DNA of 64,000 bases from Druceiella hillmani (lineage: Eukaryota > Arthropoda > Insecta > Lepidoptera > Hepialidae): NCBI GenBank assembly GCA_039881145.1, contig JAYKKI010000037.1:14147501-14211500 (forward strand). Reading direction: 5' to 3'. A program made the position numbers and the translations under genes. The notes beneath the pieces are model-generated. The model was given only the letters and a program-made list of their open reading frames with translations. It was not told the origin of the DNA and did not search any database. Below, one piece after another: positions 25,487-38,116 of the stretch (position 1 is the first letter of the stretch; each line of letters opens with the position of its first letter).

Positions 25487-25535
25487 CCACCGCAAGCGGG
25501 GGCGATAAGGACAGATTGTCCCCGCTTGGGGGTGG
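25487..25535. repeat. GC-rich hairpin
   Basis: CCACCGCAAGCGGGG (25487-25501) pairs with CCCCGCTTGGGGGTGG (25520-25535) apart from one extra base, around an 18-nt loop. It stands out as a small GC-rich island in very AT-rich intron sequence. It may be the core of a miniature inverted-repeat element or a structured RNA; neither is shown. Confidence 0.65.
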
Positions 25536-27383
25536 AAATGGTCGTTAAAAAAATGCCTAGTTACTAATCTGTGAAGTGAGTTCCAGTGGTATCGGAAGTA
25601 TGTTATAATAATTTTATTTTCTCTACTTGTTACACTCTCGATTGTTACAAGTAACAATTGATGAATATAACTAAATGTGCATGTAAGCCTTCATGTAATT
25701 TTCGACATCGCTTGGATTATGAGACGAAAATGGCTTTTGGCAAAAATAAATTTTGTATAATTTTCAACGTCGATTGGATTATGAGACGAAAATGGATTCA
25801 GAGGAGCTTCAAATTCCTAAAGTTAAAGCTTCTTCCTATAAAATGTGAAAAAAGGAAATTTTTTTTATTTTCAATGATTGCTTATTTTGAAATGAATAAC
25901 CCAAGGTAGCAGTTCCAGATTATTATAATTTAATCACACATTTAATTCTTTAAATAGGACAGAACATTGATCATAGGATAGAGTTAATTTTCAATAAAAA
26001 GATGAGCTTCATTTCTAAATCAAATATTTTAGAAACAATCAGTATAAAATGAATTTGGTTGTTAAGTTAAACAAATTGTTTGTCATTTTATTAAATGCTT
26101 CTTCTACAGTAACCTATTTTATATTCGCGTTACTCCATGGATTATACAATGAATTATGTTGTTGGTAAATAAATAACATAAATCATAACAAGCAGTTTTT
26201 AATTAAAAACACAAACACAAAGTAAATTAAGGGTAAATATTGTAGTTAATAATGATACAAGAAGAAAACAAATCTTTCAAAAGCTATTTATTGTGTCGGA
26301 TGCTCGCAGCATATATTAATACAAAATATTACGTTTTGGATCAGGAATAAATATCGCGTAAATGCTTTCAATGAAAAAAAAAGTTGAAAAGGATTTAAGA
26401 ATGTGAAGGAAAGTAAGAGAAAAGGAAGTAGGAAAAATTAGGAAAAAGCGAGAAGGAAAGTAAAAAAAATCTGATAAATATATATCAATTAAAAAACAAA
26501 ATTCGTTAAGATAAATATAAAAATACGCTTAGTTACACCAATGTAACTATCTTTTCTCCTAAATTTCGTTATGCCCCAATCAAAGTCATATATATTATAG
26601 TCCAGTATGTATTATGAACCTATAGTGTATAAGCTATGGTCATTATTGATAATGATCGTGCGGAAGCTCATTTGGGGCATATATTGGTCGTAAAAATCAC
26701 GTTATTGTTAGTGGCAATGATGAATATCATAAGCAGCAAGAAAAATAATTGTATTTTTTAAAGTATGCGTTAGTAATTATACTTGGAGCAAAATCATTTT
26801 ACTTAATGTGTTGTCTAAATGGACGGTTATATTTGAGTATTACTGAAATTATTTACACATTGGATATTTAACCTACGTTTAAGAGTGACATTTAATTTTT
26901 GTTGAAAATATTTTTAGGAAACAGAATTTATAAAGGATAATTGCTTTGCATATTTAACCTTCTTGATGGCTTTTAAATTTGGTCATTTCGAACCTGAATA
27001 ATGAATAAATTTGATAGTTTTGAACCTTTGGTAGGTTCGAATTTGAAGCATCCCATTAATGACCCGGAAGTAAAAATGATGAAAAATTAAAGTTGATATC
27101 ACGATGAGGAACTGAATTCAAGGATTAGGATTAGCATTGTTTTATGTTTTGAATTTTTTTAAAAATCCTTATTTTTTATTTATATATATTTTATGGTAAT
27201 GTGAAAATTTATAAATTAATTCAAACGGATGCTAGCTGTAGTGGGAAACATTATTTATTATAAAATAGCAATAAAATGTTTTAGAAGATTTCCAGTTGCC
27301 TTCCTGCTTGATGTACGGTAAAGTTAATGGAAAACCAAATTTGCACCCGTTTATTGGTTAACGCTATGTTAAGTGCGTTTATT

Positions 27384-27395
<12 letters not shown>

Positions 27396-27442
<47 letters not shown>

Positions 27443-27445
27443 TAC
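27396..27445. repeat. (TA)n microsatellite
   Basis: About 40 bp of TA units flanked by CATA and CACATA variants. A shorter TA run lies at 27974-27989. Confidence 0.95.
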
Positions 27446-29280
27446 ACATAATTAATATAATATAGTTCATTATATGATAAAATATTACAAAAATATTTAT
27501 AAATAAGGAATAAAGTAAAATTACTGAAATTAAATAATTTATATATATCATTAGTAACTTTTTTACTACAAAATATGGCTATCATGCCTCTACGTATTAA
27601 ATTTATCTATGATTTATATCATTTATAAATCTCCTGAATTTATTTAGGATTTTCTACAACATGCGCTTGTAAGTATCCCCAAGAAGAAACCAGGAGAGTA
27701 TGTTTGTTTCAAATTTAATTCACATAAAAGGAAATTATTGTACATTTAATGGAAGATACTTTCTAGAGTACTTAATATTTTTCGAAAGTGTTATAAGATG
27801 TGTAGTTATAAAACTTGTAATCTTTTGTAAACTTAATAGGCGACTATTGTATAGGTACATCAACAATATGAACATTAATATGAGACTATTACGTCTTCTC
27901 AGCTGTAAGGAATTTACTAACAGTCAATGACAGTATTGCGTAAAATAGTTATATGAATAACATCTTTCATGTTTATATATATATATATAAATATATACAT
28001 TTCTGATAGAAATTATTAGAAAAAATATTTGGTTATGAACTTGATAAGAATATTCATTGAATTTCTGATGACTTTATAAATGTGAGTTTCCCTATCTATG
28101 CCGTCAAATTATAAATTAGTAAATACACGCTTACAATGCAAATGTGAGAAAATTTCGATGAATAAAGTCCATATATTCGTTATAATATTATCGTTTAGTG
28201 TATTCGTTATAATATATTTCTGGAATTTCACTGTTTTTATTTTTACATTAAGTGGTATATTGATTTTATAATGAAATGTTAAACATAGTAACAATATTAG
28301 TTAGCAGTATTCGTCATTTTATATTTGATTACATTTGCGATATAGTGAAAAAAAGATGCAATATTTTAGTTATACTTGATACGACCTATAAATATATTAT
28401 ATTACTTAGTCATTATGAATTAAGCTAGATTAGAAAGCAATTAGAATCTTGAAGTGTGGTAAGATGCTGGTCAACCAATGTTTTGCTACGGTAAAAACTT
28501 CTCATTTCACATTGATTTGGTTTAAAATTTCATATAATATATGACTAACTTGTATGTGTTTCAGATATACTATCCCATATAATAAATATTTTTAACTTTC
28601 TATACCTAAGTTGTAAAAACGGAACCCTTTTAATTTTACCGTGTTTTTCTGTTCATCACAGCTTTTTTAGTTTCAGACTGATTGTGATGAATTATAAGGG
28701 AGGATGTAGTCAAATCACGTTGTATGTGTAGAAATAAAGAAAAATATATCATTTGAACTTTTCGAAGCACCTATACTGGCGGAAAAATTGTTTTTCTTGC
28801 GTACCCCAGAGAACTATCTTCCGGAAGTTGGAAATGTCTGATATTTCTGTATGAATTCTTCTTCACGAGATTAGTCTCTACGACACATATGTCAAACTTT
28901 AGAAAGAACTTTAATGAAAAATCATATTGCATTCAAAGGACGAAGAAGAAGAAGGAGAGCTTAAAGCCATTTAACAAACTTTCAGATGCTTGCATGATAT
29001 CCGGCAAATTACATTCGAAATCGGTCATTATGTTTAGACAAGAAGAGATAATATTAATATCTATGAAAAATGCAGCGTAAATAAAAAAATGTGCGTGTCA
29101 GCTCTGACGCGCGATTGGATTTTACTCCTTAAGTATATAAATATAAATATACATATCATTAGATGTAAATGGAACATTCTTTAAAATGAAGAGAGATTTT
29201 TTAGTTTTGTAGGATAGAAGACACCAAATATTCACAAATAATGACATTTAATGACTATATATAAGTGGATAATAGTAAAC

Positions 29281-29380
29281 TATGTGTGTCACACTCTATC
29301 ATTGCGATTACGCCCTAAGAAAATGCCAATATGTGTATCACACTCTGTCATTGGGATTATGCCATAAGACAATGCCAAAT
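29281..29380. repeat. Tandem duplication, 50-bp unit, two copies
   Basis: ATGTGTGTCACACTCTATCA at about 29282 recurs as ATGTGTATCACACTCTGTCA at 29331. The rest of the unit (ending AATGCCAA) matches with few substitutions. Confidence 0.85.
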
Positions 29381-29661
29381 AAACATATTAATATCTCACT
29401 CTAAAGTAAATGTTGCACGGAAAGGCCACCTAATGGTTACATTTTTTAACCCTCTGAACTTCGTACGATAAGAATCCAACGGTTCCAAATTTTTAACGCT
29501 CTTAAATTCGTATGCTCTGAACTTCAGATTTTATTCCATAAAACTTCATACCGGGCGCTATATATGAAAATAGATTCTTAATAATAAATACACCCAAATT
29601 AACGGAATGCTAAATATGTTGGTCAACTGTATTAATTGTTATATTTTTTTAAATAATAAGA

Positions 29662-29805
29662 AATTTTGTGTGTACTTATGTACGCGCATTAGACGTTACA
29701 ACTCTTTAGCACATTATAAGAATAACTTTATTTAATATGCATTTAATTAATGGAAATAAAACAATAAAAGGACAATAGCGTGATTATAAATACGGTTGGT
29801 AAAAT
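29662..29805. repeat. Dispersed repeat A, copy 2
   Basis: It aligns with 9561-9712: GTACTTATGTACGCGCATTA, TAAGAATAACTTTATTTA and TTAATTAATGGAAATAAAAC are shared. Unlike copy 1 it is not followed by a (TA)n array. Confidence 0.8.
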
Positions 29806-30480
29806 CTAAATTCAATCAAATAATTATATTTTGAAAATTAAAATTTATTTGACGGATGAGTGGTCCACCATTTTATTTTTCTATTGGCTTTCAATTTTAA
29901 GCCAATCATCTGTCAGACCTTTTTGAAGTTATCGCATTCCAACTTTATTACTTTCTCATATAAAGTAGTAAAAAAATTATGTTTTTTGATAGAATTTTAA
30001 CCATTATCATTTAATATAATATTAATAAATTTTCTTGTATTTATAACATTAATTGTATTTAATTTAATTATTTTTAAAATGTCAGGATTCAATTTAATAT
30101 AAATGGTCGACCACTTATCCGTCAAATAAACTATGTAAACATATGTTTAGTAAGCAAATCGATCCCGTTGATTTCGTACAGATTTTTGTGGCAACTTCAC
30201 TCTGTATATTTTTTGTTGCATTCTTAATATATAATCTTTATAATTTTTTTTATGATATACCTAAAGAAGTATAACTTAAAAAAAAATAAAACCGGCTAAG
30301 TGCCCGAAGGGATAGTAGGATTGGTATTGGCTGCATCTCTTAAAATTATTGGATACGCTATCTATAAAACTATAAAACTATTGAATGGCGAGTAAACCGA
30401 AAACAATTATTTGAGAATTCTCCTCAAATACAATATTAAGAATATTTACAGATTTTTAAAATTTTGCTGTAGAAAATAAA

Positions 30481-30575
30481 AGGAGAGGGAGGGTATCACA
30501 TTGCACGTTTTGAAGTTTAATATTACAAAAACGGAATTTAAAATTAAAAATGGTGAACAGAACCTAATTTTATAA
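30481..30575. repeat. Dispersed repeat C, copy 2
   Basis: It aligns with 20407-20495 through CACATTGCACG, TTTAATATTACAAAAACGG and AAAATGGTGAACAGAACCTA. Confidence 0.7.
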
Positions 30576-31909
30576 CACCTGTTCAATTGCACTTTATAAG
30601 ATGGGCGAAAATATTCTGTCTCACCGTGTATGGTAATGTTATTAATAAATGGAAAGCAATATTTTTTAATGATTTTAGTTATTAAATGAGTTGTCCATAT
30701 AGCAATAACAGTGGCAAACAAACCATTATAAAATGTCATGCACTTAGCTATAAAACTGTAGAAACTACAAGAGCATGTTAGATAGGGATAGAAACATGAA
30801 CGGACATGATGAAACTGTAAGGGGTCGGTTTTCCTATTTGGCTACAAAACCATAATAAAACAATATATGGAACTCAACATCGTTCCTTTGTATGCGCAGT
30901 TATATTACAACTCTATTTATACAAATATGAGGAAAATAAACGTTTTTCGGTACTTAAACTATGAATTATTTATCGATTTATACTGTCATTATATACTATA
31001 AGCTTTGAGAGGGCTCTTTAAAATTAATATTGAAATATTTAGTTTTTCAATTAGGCAGAAAAGAATATTACCTTTTCTCGTTTTTAACATACGTTGGAAT
31101 TAATTTATTTTGAAGTTGATGTTTTATGATTTATGATTTGCCCATGTAAATGACACAAATTCAACTATCTTCTTAAACTAGTTTTGGGTTAGAACCATCG
31201 GGCGATGAGGATGTAGTTTATTATGTTAGCAAAATTGTATTGCAAACTTGGTGTGAAGCGATATGTGATAACTAGGACTGATCAGCATGGTTTAGGACTA
31301 TCTGCGTTCTTTGTTTCATCAAGGATATAAAATAGTTGGAAACTATGTCTATGTAACTTAATACATATCTAAGTAACCCTTAATTTGTATAAAATATGTA
31401 GCTATTGACAGTACATTGCATTAAATTCATGGGTCACATTATGGTCATTAACTCTGCATGATAAATATCGGAATGATATCAACGTTCCTTCGAAAACTGA
31501 ATGCCACAAAAATGTAATTCTTTATCAATTTTCAATACAGTAACTGAGTTCTTGACCCCTAAAAGGTATATTTACGACATTCAAAATCTTTACCGCTGAT
31601 AATAAAATGCAAGAGCCTCCAAGCGCCGCGGAAAATTGCCGAAATCGAAGCGAAACTTTTTGGTTCACCGGGCTTTCAATGAGTGATGTGCCGTAATGAT
31701 TCACTCGATGGTCGTGTGTTTATCGGGTTTACGAGGGGAATTCAATTTTCTTGATCCGATTCGAAGATTATCTTTGATTGGCAGGAGTTTCGTTGCGCAC
31801 TTTTTTATTCCCAAATACCTATTAGATTAATTGTAGATACATCATCAAAGTAGTCATAACAAATGTTATCAGCAAGATGTTAAGGACAACATAATGAATA
31901 TATACTTAC

Positions 31910-32094
31910 TCTGCTAAGTGTAGTGGTATGCGGATAAAGATTGACCATGCAAGACTTGTGCTTTATGCGGTATTCCCACCTAGTTTCCAGATGTGGCAGC
32001 TCCAATGTATCGCAGATTGACTGTACTTGGGTCGAAGCTGGCGATGACTGCGATCCGAATATGCCGGCTACACCGCTCCGAATAAGATCGCACA
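31910..32094 (-). CDS. Kainate-type receptor, exon 3: amino-terminal domain
   Basis: The acceptor is ATCTTTAG|TGTGCG and the donor AGCAGA|GTAAGT, a consensus donor. The exon finishes a valine codon, then encodes 61 residues: CDLIRSGVAGIFGSQSSPAS, a stretch TQVQSICDTLELPHLETRWE, and the end NLYPHTTTLSR. The VAGIFG, SICDTLELPH and TRWE motifs are the most diagnostic kainate-type amino-terminal-domain signatures in the window. Two of its cysteines (VCDL, SICD) fit positions where glutamate receptors keep structural cysteines. It joins exon 4 at phase 0. The flanking introns are 3.5 kb upstream and 7.9 kb downstream. Confidence 0.93.
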
Positions 32095-32499
32095 CTAAAG
32101 ATAATAGTTATTGTATGACATATAAAATGGCAATTTTTGCATACTTGCAATTTTAAACAGTGTTATCATTCAATAACATTTATTGGGGAATATACGAGTA
32201 AAACTCTTTTCTGAGATGGTAGATCATTGCGTTGATGTGTGTCTGAACCGCTTCATTCCATAATATTTTTTTTTAATTGCGGCATGAAGGTTTAAACTTA
32301 AATTCAAATATTTTGATATTATGCTTAAAAAGGACAAAGTATTTCAAACCAAAAAAAAATTGATTTTGACAATTTTTGGGAATTACTCTTTTAAGGTTTT
32401 CTGATATGACAATGTTAAAGCCACATTCTACAATCTTTATGTATGAAGCTTAGCAATGTTAGTAAGCGTTAAGTCTGTTACGTAATTAGCAAATTGTTA

Positions 32500-32780
32500 A
32501 ATTTTTCTATTTATAAAATTGTAAAAATTGCAATTTCACAAAATTCTCAGAATTTTCAATAAAGTTTTATTATTTTTTTTATTTTCATCATACATTATTG
32601 GTAACTGTTTTTTTACATTCACCATACTTTCTTGGTAACTGTGTTATTTTTTTCTATTTATAAAATTGCAAAAATTGCAATTTCACAAAATTCTTAGAAT
32701 TTTATTTAAATTCGATTTTATTATTTTTTTTTATTTTCACCATACATTCTTGGTAACTGTTTTTCATACATTCTTTGTTA
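32500..32780. repeat. Tandem duplication, about 146-bp unit, two diverged copies
   Basis: CTATTTATAAAATTGTAAAA then CACAAAATTCTCAGAATTTT and ATACATTATTGGTAACTG at 32507-32610 recur in the same order from about 32653. Short extra repeats of the final TTGGTAACTGT motif lie between and after. Confidence 0.85.
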
Positions 32781-34228
32781 ATTAATTTCTATGTTAAGGT
32801 TGCCCTGTTTACATATTCCAAACTGAAGATCTGAAACTATGGTTTTAAAAAAATATAGCATTTACAAACTGACAATCTAATAATTTTATAAATGTTCTGT
32901 TTTTTTATCAGAATAGACATAAGAAGTATAGAAAGTATGAAGGATGCAACATGGTAATAATTTTTGTAAGGAAAATATAAAACTATCATGATATTGTATT
33001 TCGTTATACTATCCATACGGGAGACGGCATTCATTATGGGATCACTTGCATCACTGAGCTTTACTGGTAAGAAATAAAGAGAGCTTTGTATTTGATCTTT
33101 CGTATCTCGTTTGTCGGTAGTTTAGGTAATGTTATTTCCACATATTTGGTTGAGCGCTGCTTTTATTTCGGTTACGTAATTTGTCAAAACAAGGAATCTA
33201 ATCGGAAAAAGAGGCTTATAAGTATTTATGTATTATACTTGCATGGTTGATTGAGTAAAAAAATGTTCTTCGTTGCTAATAGGTCTTATAGGTATCAGTT
33301 TAATGAGATAATTATTGGCTAAAATAATTGAAAATTTTCCGCAAAATTAAAGCTAGGCCTGCCGCAATAGAATAATTGTGTTTACCTTATTTACTTTTTA
33401 ATTCATAACAAATTCAACGGCATAATAATACTCCACTAATCGTCACCTGGTTAGATATGAGTATATTGTTGTTTAAAGAATTATCTAAAGTCATCAAATT
33501 ATTTCAATTATACTATTTATAACACCGTTTTGTAAATTTCCTTTTTATATACTATCGTTTTTAACACCGTGAGATTTTTAGTAAAAGTGGTTCGTTTATA
33601 ACACTTCAATTAATTTAAAAAATACTTGATACATTTTCTTCCATCGTAGGCCCATATTTGAAAATATGAAGGTAATATATTTAAATTTTTTTCAAAACAC
33701 TTATATTTAGTTTAGGTCTGAAACTTTTTTCTGAATTTAAAAACACGTTGACTGTATTCTCAATTTAGAAGATTAAAATTTATAACATAGTGACGGAAGT
33801 GTTAACAGTGGGACGGATTAAAGTTTTGAAGAAGCAATAAGATTTCCAGAATAGGAGGGTATTTATAGGGATATTTTCGAGGGTTTTAATATTGTAGTTA
33901 TATGATTATGAACATAGAAAAAGTCATATAGAATCGTGATATCCTGTAAATTGTAATGTCTAGGAATATGATATATGTGTATATACAAACACATTTTCTA
34001 ACTACCTAAACGGATTTATAGTTACGTTGTTATACTGGAGAGGAGGTGAAGGAAAATACTGTCATATTCGTAGTCCTGGTGGGTGTCCAGCCTCGAGTAT
34101 ACATTTCGTGACACGATTTTAACATCTCGATTTGCTTTATTTAATTGCTACTCGTGCCCGTCTGTCTAACGTCTGAGCGAAAAGATACTATAAATGTCAG
34201 TTTTATGCGTTATCGTTTAATTACTTAG

Positions 34229-34299
34229 AGATGTATTTTTATTATTGGGAATAGAGATATGTATATAGAGATATGTATTTTTATTATTGGGAATAGAGG
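34229..34299. repeat. Tandem duplication containing ATGTATTTTTATTATTGGGA
   Basis: The same 26-bp segment GAGATGTATTTTTATTATTG... GGAATAGAG occurs at 34229 and at about 34270, joined by GATATGTATATA. Confidence 0.8.
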
Positions 34300-34468
34300 G
34301 TATAATTTATTTAAAATTATGCAAGTTTATATTGCTTATTTTAAATAAATTAACTAGATTGAACCGAAGGTCCACAATTTCATTTAAACGTCCGGTTTCT
34401 CCGATTACGGAAACTAGAGTTCAAAAAAATGTGTCGTTAAAATATTGGAGTATTTCACTTTACAAATA

Positions 34469-34479
34469 CATATATAAAT

Positions 34480-34571
<92 letters not shown>
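34469..34571. repeat. Compound (TA)n/(CA)n microsatellite
   Basis: CA units followed by two blocks of TA units. An open frame crosses it as an artefact. Confidence 0.97.
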
Positions 34572-34573
<2 letters not shown>

Positions 34574-34976
34574 GAGCATTATAATATTATTTGAAATATA
34601 AACTACAGACAAATACCCTTTATTAATGTTGGTACCATATAAGCAAAATGTAAATGTTGATATTGAAAGGTAAAAAGAAACAATGTTTGATAATTGAATT
34701 TATCTAATAATTTCTCTTGCAAACAAAATTATGAGGTTTGACATTTTTCAAATCGATTTCTTTATATAAATATTTGCAAGCCGCTAAATATTTTTCAAAA
34801 TATTATGGGTGTTAAACTGTACTTATACCATTTCTCATAGTACTTATATGATTTTAGGTCGATAATTATGAATTTATTTTTAAAACGCAACAGTTCGTAA
34901 TGGCGGAATTAACATGTCGTATAATAAGTCGAAAAAATCTATTTTGCATTGGTTATTTTGCAGGGTTTCTGTCTTA

Positions 34977-35110
34977 TATAGTAATTATTATTTTTACATA
35001 TGCTATTATAACTTAAATCAAGTAAAAATAATAATTATATAGTAATTATTATTTTCACATATGCTATTATAACTTAAATCAAGTAAAAATAATAATTATA
35101 TAGTAATTAT
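34977..35110. repeat. Tandem duplication, 61-bp unit, two copies plus a partial
   Basis: TATAGTAATTATTATTTTTA at 34977 recurs at 35038 with one substitution in 61 bp, and a third partial unit follows at 35099. Near identity indicates a young duplication. Confidence 0.92.
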
Positions 35111-35640
35111 TAGCTGATTTTTTTGTTTGTTGTTTTTATTTAAAATCTTTATCACTTTGAAAATTTTAGATTGTAATACGTAAGAACAATATTTGCACGG
35201 ACACATTTTCTGAAATCCAATATTATTAATGCGTAATTTAAACATTATTCTTCGACAACAAACAATTATTAGAAGATTATCATTATTGCTTTTTATTTTT
35301 AATAATCATTCCCTTTAATTTAATAACAGAATATTAAAAATCAAAATATTTCAGAACCAAGGAAGCATTTTTAGAATGCAATCACTGGGCATTAACTTTT
35401 CTTTTATCATTTATTAGTCATCTTATTAATTTCTTTGATTCTATTCTATTTTTTTGGCCACACGCGATATAGGCCTTTAGTAATATTTTGGAAACTACAA
35501 GCATTGCAGATTACATAACTAAGTGTGTAATCCTGTAATAGCATTTACGAGTTCTGTCAATTATTATTATTATATAGTATACTAATACTTCTGCTTTTAC
35601 TAAAAATTTTAATTTATACAAGAAGTTGAAGAGCTCAAAC

Positions 35641-35794
35641 CTTGTTTGGATGCGTGGAAGCTGTTTTGTGGCGGGAACTTCTCTATTTTCGCCAGGAGTA
35701 GTGCGTGGCAGTGTTGTGTTGTTTGCGTTCACATCTTCTACCGCGTGTCGGAAGGCCGTCTCTTGATTTCCATCCATCGGATGGAACAGATCGC
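35641..35794 (-). CDS. Kainate-type receptor, exon 2: start of amino-terminal domain, with an internal frameshift
   Basis: The acceptor is CCGTAG|GCGATC and the donor AACAAG|GTTTGA. From exon 1 the frame reads GDLFHPMDGNQETAFRHAVE, then DVNANNTTLPR, the opening of the receptor amino-terminal domain (first beta strand and helix). It has potential N-glycosylation sites at NNTT. After LPR the reading that resembles the family moves to another frame: LLLAKIEKFPPQNSFHASKQ, joining correctly to VCDLIRSG of exon 3. The unshifted frame instead gives TTPGENREV and hits a stop in exon 3. The length is 154 nt, one too many (or two too few) for an intact frame. The break falls near 35695-35705, not in a homopolymer. 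A sequencing or assembly error and a genuine disabling mutation are both possible; the five other exons are intact. Confidence 0.88.
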
Positions 35795-38116
35795 CTACGG
35801 AGCGATTAAAAAATGTTTATCGTCAAATGTAATAAAATCAAACAAAAAAATAGAAGTATTTCCAAGGTCCAATGTGAATTTTTCTAATTGTTTTTTGTTT
35901 CTCAATTTATAGTATTAAATAATAATAATAATATTATTTACAATAAATTAAAGAACAGAATAAAAAATAGATGTTTTGACGTTTTGCCTATAGCTCGTTA
36001 ACATTTTCTTTAATTAGACGATTTTTATAAAATAAACATCATATACAATGAGTAATAAAAACTGAGCAGCGGGTGCGAGGTAACTGATACATTTTGTAGC
36101 CAAATTTCGACATTTTAATATCGAATTTATTAGTTAAAAATTATATCTTTACACCAATTAATCAATATTAAATATATTTATGTATAGTCATTAATATATA
36201 TCTCAATTTATAAAAAAAATCAATTATGTACGTAGTTTTAATTGCCACAACCAATTTTTCAATAAAACCATCAAAACAAAAAAAAAATCTTACGCCAAAG
36301 AACTTTGATTTATGATGTGTATGTATATAATATACTTCTAATTTGAAATATAATACTTTTATTTTTACTTTTATTATGTTTTCTTATTTATATTTAAGAT
36401 ATCACGTCTTTCAGTATGGAAGACACCACGTCTTTCATCATTTCAATGATAATGTATACAATTTTTTATTGGTATCAAGCAGGCATTAACAAAGGGAACA
36501 AACCTGATAAATACGGGTAGAACTTGCATTATAAATATTTCCTGTCAATTTAGGTACGACAAAAGTAGCTACATTTAAGAATACAATGTATCTGCACTGA
36601 ACTAATTGTAAATATTGATATTATTTTTCAATATGTCAATGCGTTATCACATCATTCGGAGGGGTTGTACAAACAGTTTGATTGTATATATATATTTTTT
36701 ATTTATAATAATGAAAAATATATATATACCAAACATATGTTGTATATATATTTTACAGATTTTTGATGCATGTGGAGAATACGCTATAAAACGCTTTAAA
36801 TGTTTATGTATTTAATAAGGCATCTCCTACCTCGCTAAATATAAATCTTATTTAAAAATACCACCAGATGTTTTCGATCATATTTCTTCGTAATAAAAGC
36901 CTAAATCAAAGAAAAATTATTGATCATTTTCCTTTTATATTTTCAAGAGGAATTTGAAAAAAAAATATCTTGCTTTATCAATTAATCAGAAATCTACATA
37001 ATATCCCATTGTATTTTAGAAATTTATAGAAATAATAGATTTTATTACAAATATAAAAAAAGTTTGCTATCTCCGCTGTATAAATACTTAGTGATGTTAA
37101 ACGTTACATTAATGCGTCGGGCGAGATATAAATTTTTTCACTTGCTATAAATCTTTGTGATAACTTAGTGTAGAATTTAAAATAGTTTTTTGACTCAAGT
37201 CAAATTTAAACATGTGAATACGAGTAAGGGGTACTTTTACGAGGCTATTTCCTCGTAATGAGCGTACTGGGGTTCGTTTCTTGTTGCATGAGCCGTGGCG
37301 ATAGAATCTCACTTAAGACTTCCGTACCTTGCTCATTTGAAGTCGTCACTGCGGGTAAATTTTATATTCGAAACGGAATTATTATACCGTCCACGTTCAA
37401 TGTAAGTTCTCAAAAGTAAATCGAAAGCGGAATAGGTTTGCGTTAGTTTTTAATTAATGAGTTAACATTTGATGTAGAAATGAGATTTAGTTTTTAAGAA
37501 AAAAAATAATATTATAATTTATACGCATGCATTTTTTTTCTTAAAAATGCATGCGTATAAATTAATAAAAATGTTAAGTGTGAGGAAAACTCACTCTATA
37601 TGAGTTGATACTCACTTAGACACATTGAAATATAAGCGAATACGAAGCATTTTAATCCATTAGAATTTACTCATTAGTGTCTACATTTCTTAGTCGTAAA
37701 ATAACATGAATATCTCAAAACAATTGTGAGTTTTAGAAGCATCTCTATGTTTCCCCAATAATCTTAGAGAAATCTCTGGTATTTTTGCATAATTCTTATT
37801 TTAAGAGCTTGGTACAAATGCAAGGAAAATTAGGTAGAAGTCCTTGATTTTGGTCCATATTTTCAACAAAATCTCTGGAAAAAATTGACGTGTAACAAAA
37901 ATCCTTTAGAATCATGAAGGGACGTTTTTTTCCGTTTTTAGTATTCAGGTAAACAGTTTATTATGTTAATAAAAGAATTATTCTGACCGATTCTGAATTT
38001 TGGTTTGTGATGTAACTTGTGAAGAATTTGTGAAGAAAAAAATTAAAATGAATTGTATATATTGTTATGTTTGTTCTCTTCCGTCACGATGTATAATAAA
38101 TATAGCGAGTACTCAC
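35795..38116 (-). other. Receptor intron 1 (2.3 kb)
   Basis: The intron lies between the signal-peptide exon and exon 2. It holds the 21-bp perfect hairpin at 37516-37563 and a somewhat GC-richer segment at about 37220-37440. No coding sequence is recognised. Confidence 0.8.
37516..37563. repeat. Perfect 21-bp hairpin
   Basis: The arms 37516-37536 and 37543-37563 are exact complements around a 6-nt loop TTTCTT. The core is TACGCATGCATTTTT. It lies in intron 1, about 0.55 kb from the donor of exon 1. It may be a miniature transposon remnant or a small-RNA-like hairpin; the stem is near the minimum for a miRNA precursor. Confidence 0.85.

Larger units (their letters stand above)
24042..31909 (-). 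other. Receptor intron 3 (7.9 kb)
   Basis: The intron lies between exons 3 and 4. It holds an 18-bp near-perfect hairpin at 24242-24281, a GC-rich hairpin at 25487-25535, (TA)n arrays at 27396-27445 and 27974-27989, second copies of repeats A and C, a 50-bp tandem duplication at 29281-29380, and a GC-richer block at about 31610-31800. No coding exon besides the receptor's is supported. Confidence 0.8.
32095..35640 (-). other. Receptor intron 2 (3.5 kb)
   Basis: The intron lies between exons 2 and 3. It contains tandem duplications at 32500-32780 (about 146-bp unit), 34229-34299 (about 45-bp unit) and 34977-35110 (61-bp unit), and a compound microsatellite at 34469-34571. The donor at exon 2 (GTTTGA) is weaker than the others. 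No further gene is supported. Confidence 0.8.

Noticed and set aside
25658..25909. 83-codon open frame with a repeated YETKMAFGKNK / IMRRKW segment
   Set aside because: The internal similarity comes from a short direct DNA repeat (GATTGGATTATGAGACGAAA). No family or splice support.
35511..35777. Minus-strand open frame through receptor exon 2 ending beyond 35641 as the true protein
   Set aside because: It is the unshifted frame. Its second half does not resemble the family and it reads through the donor into intron.
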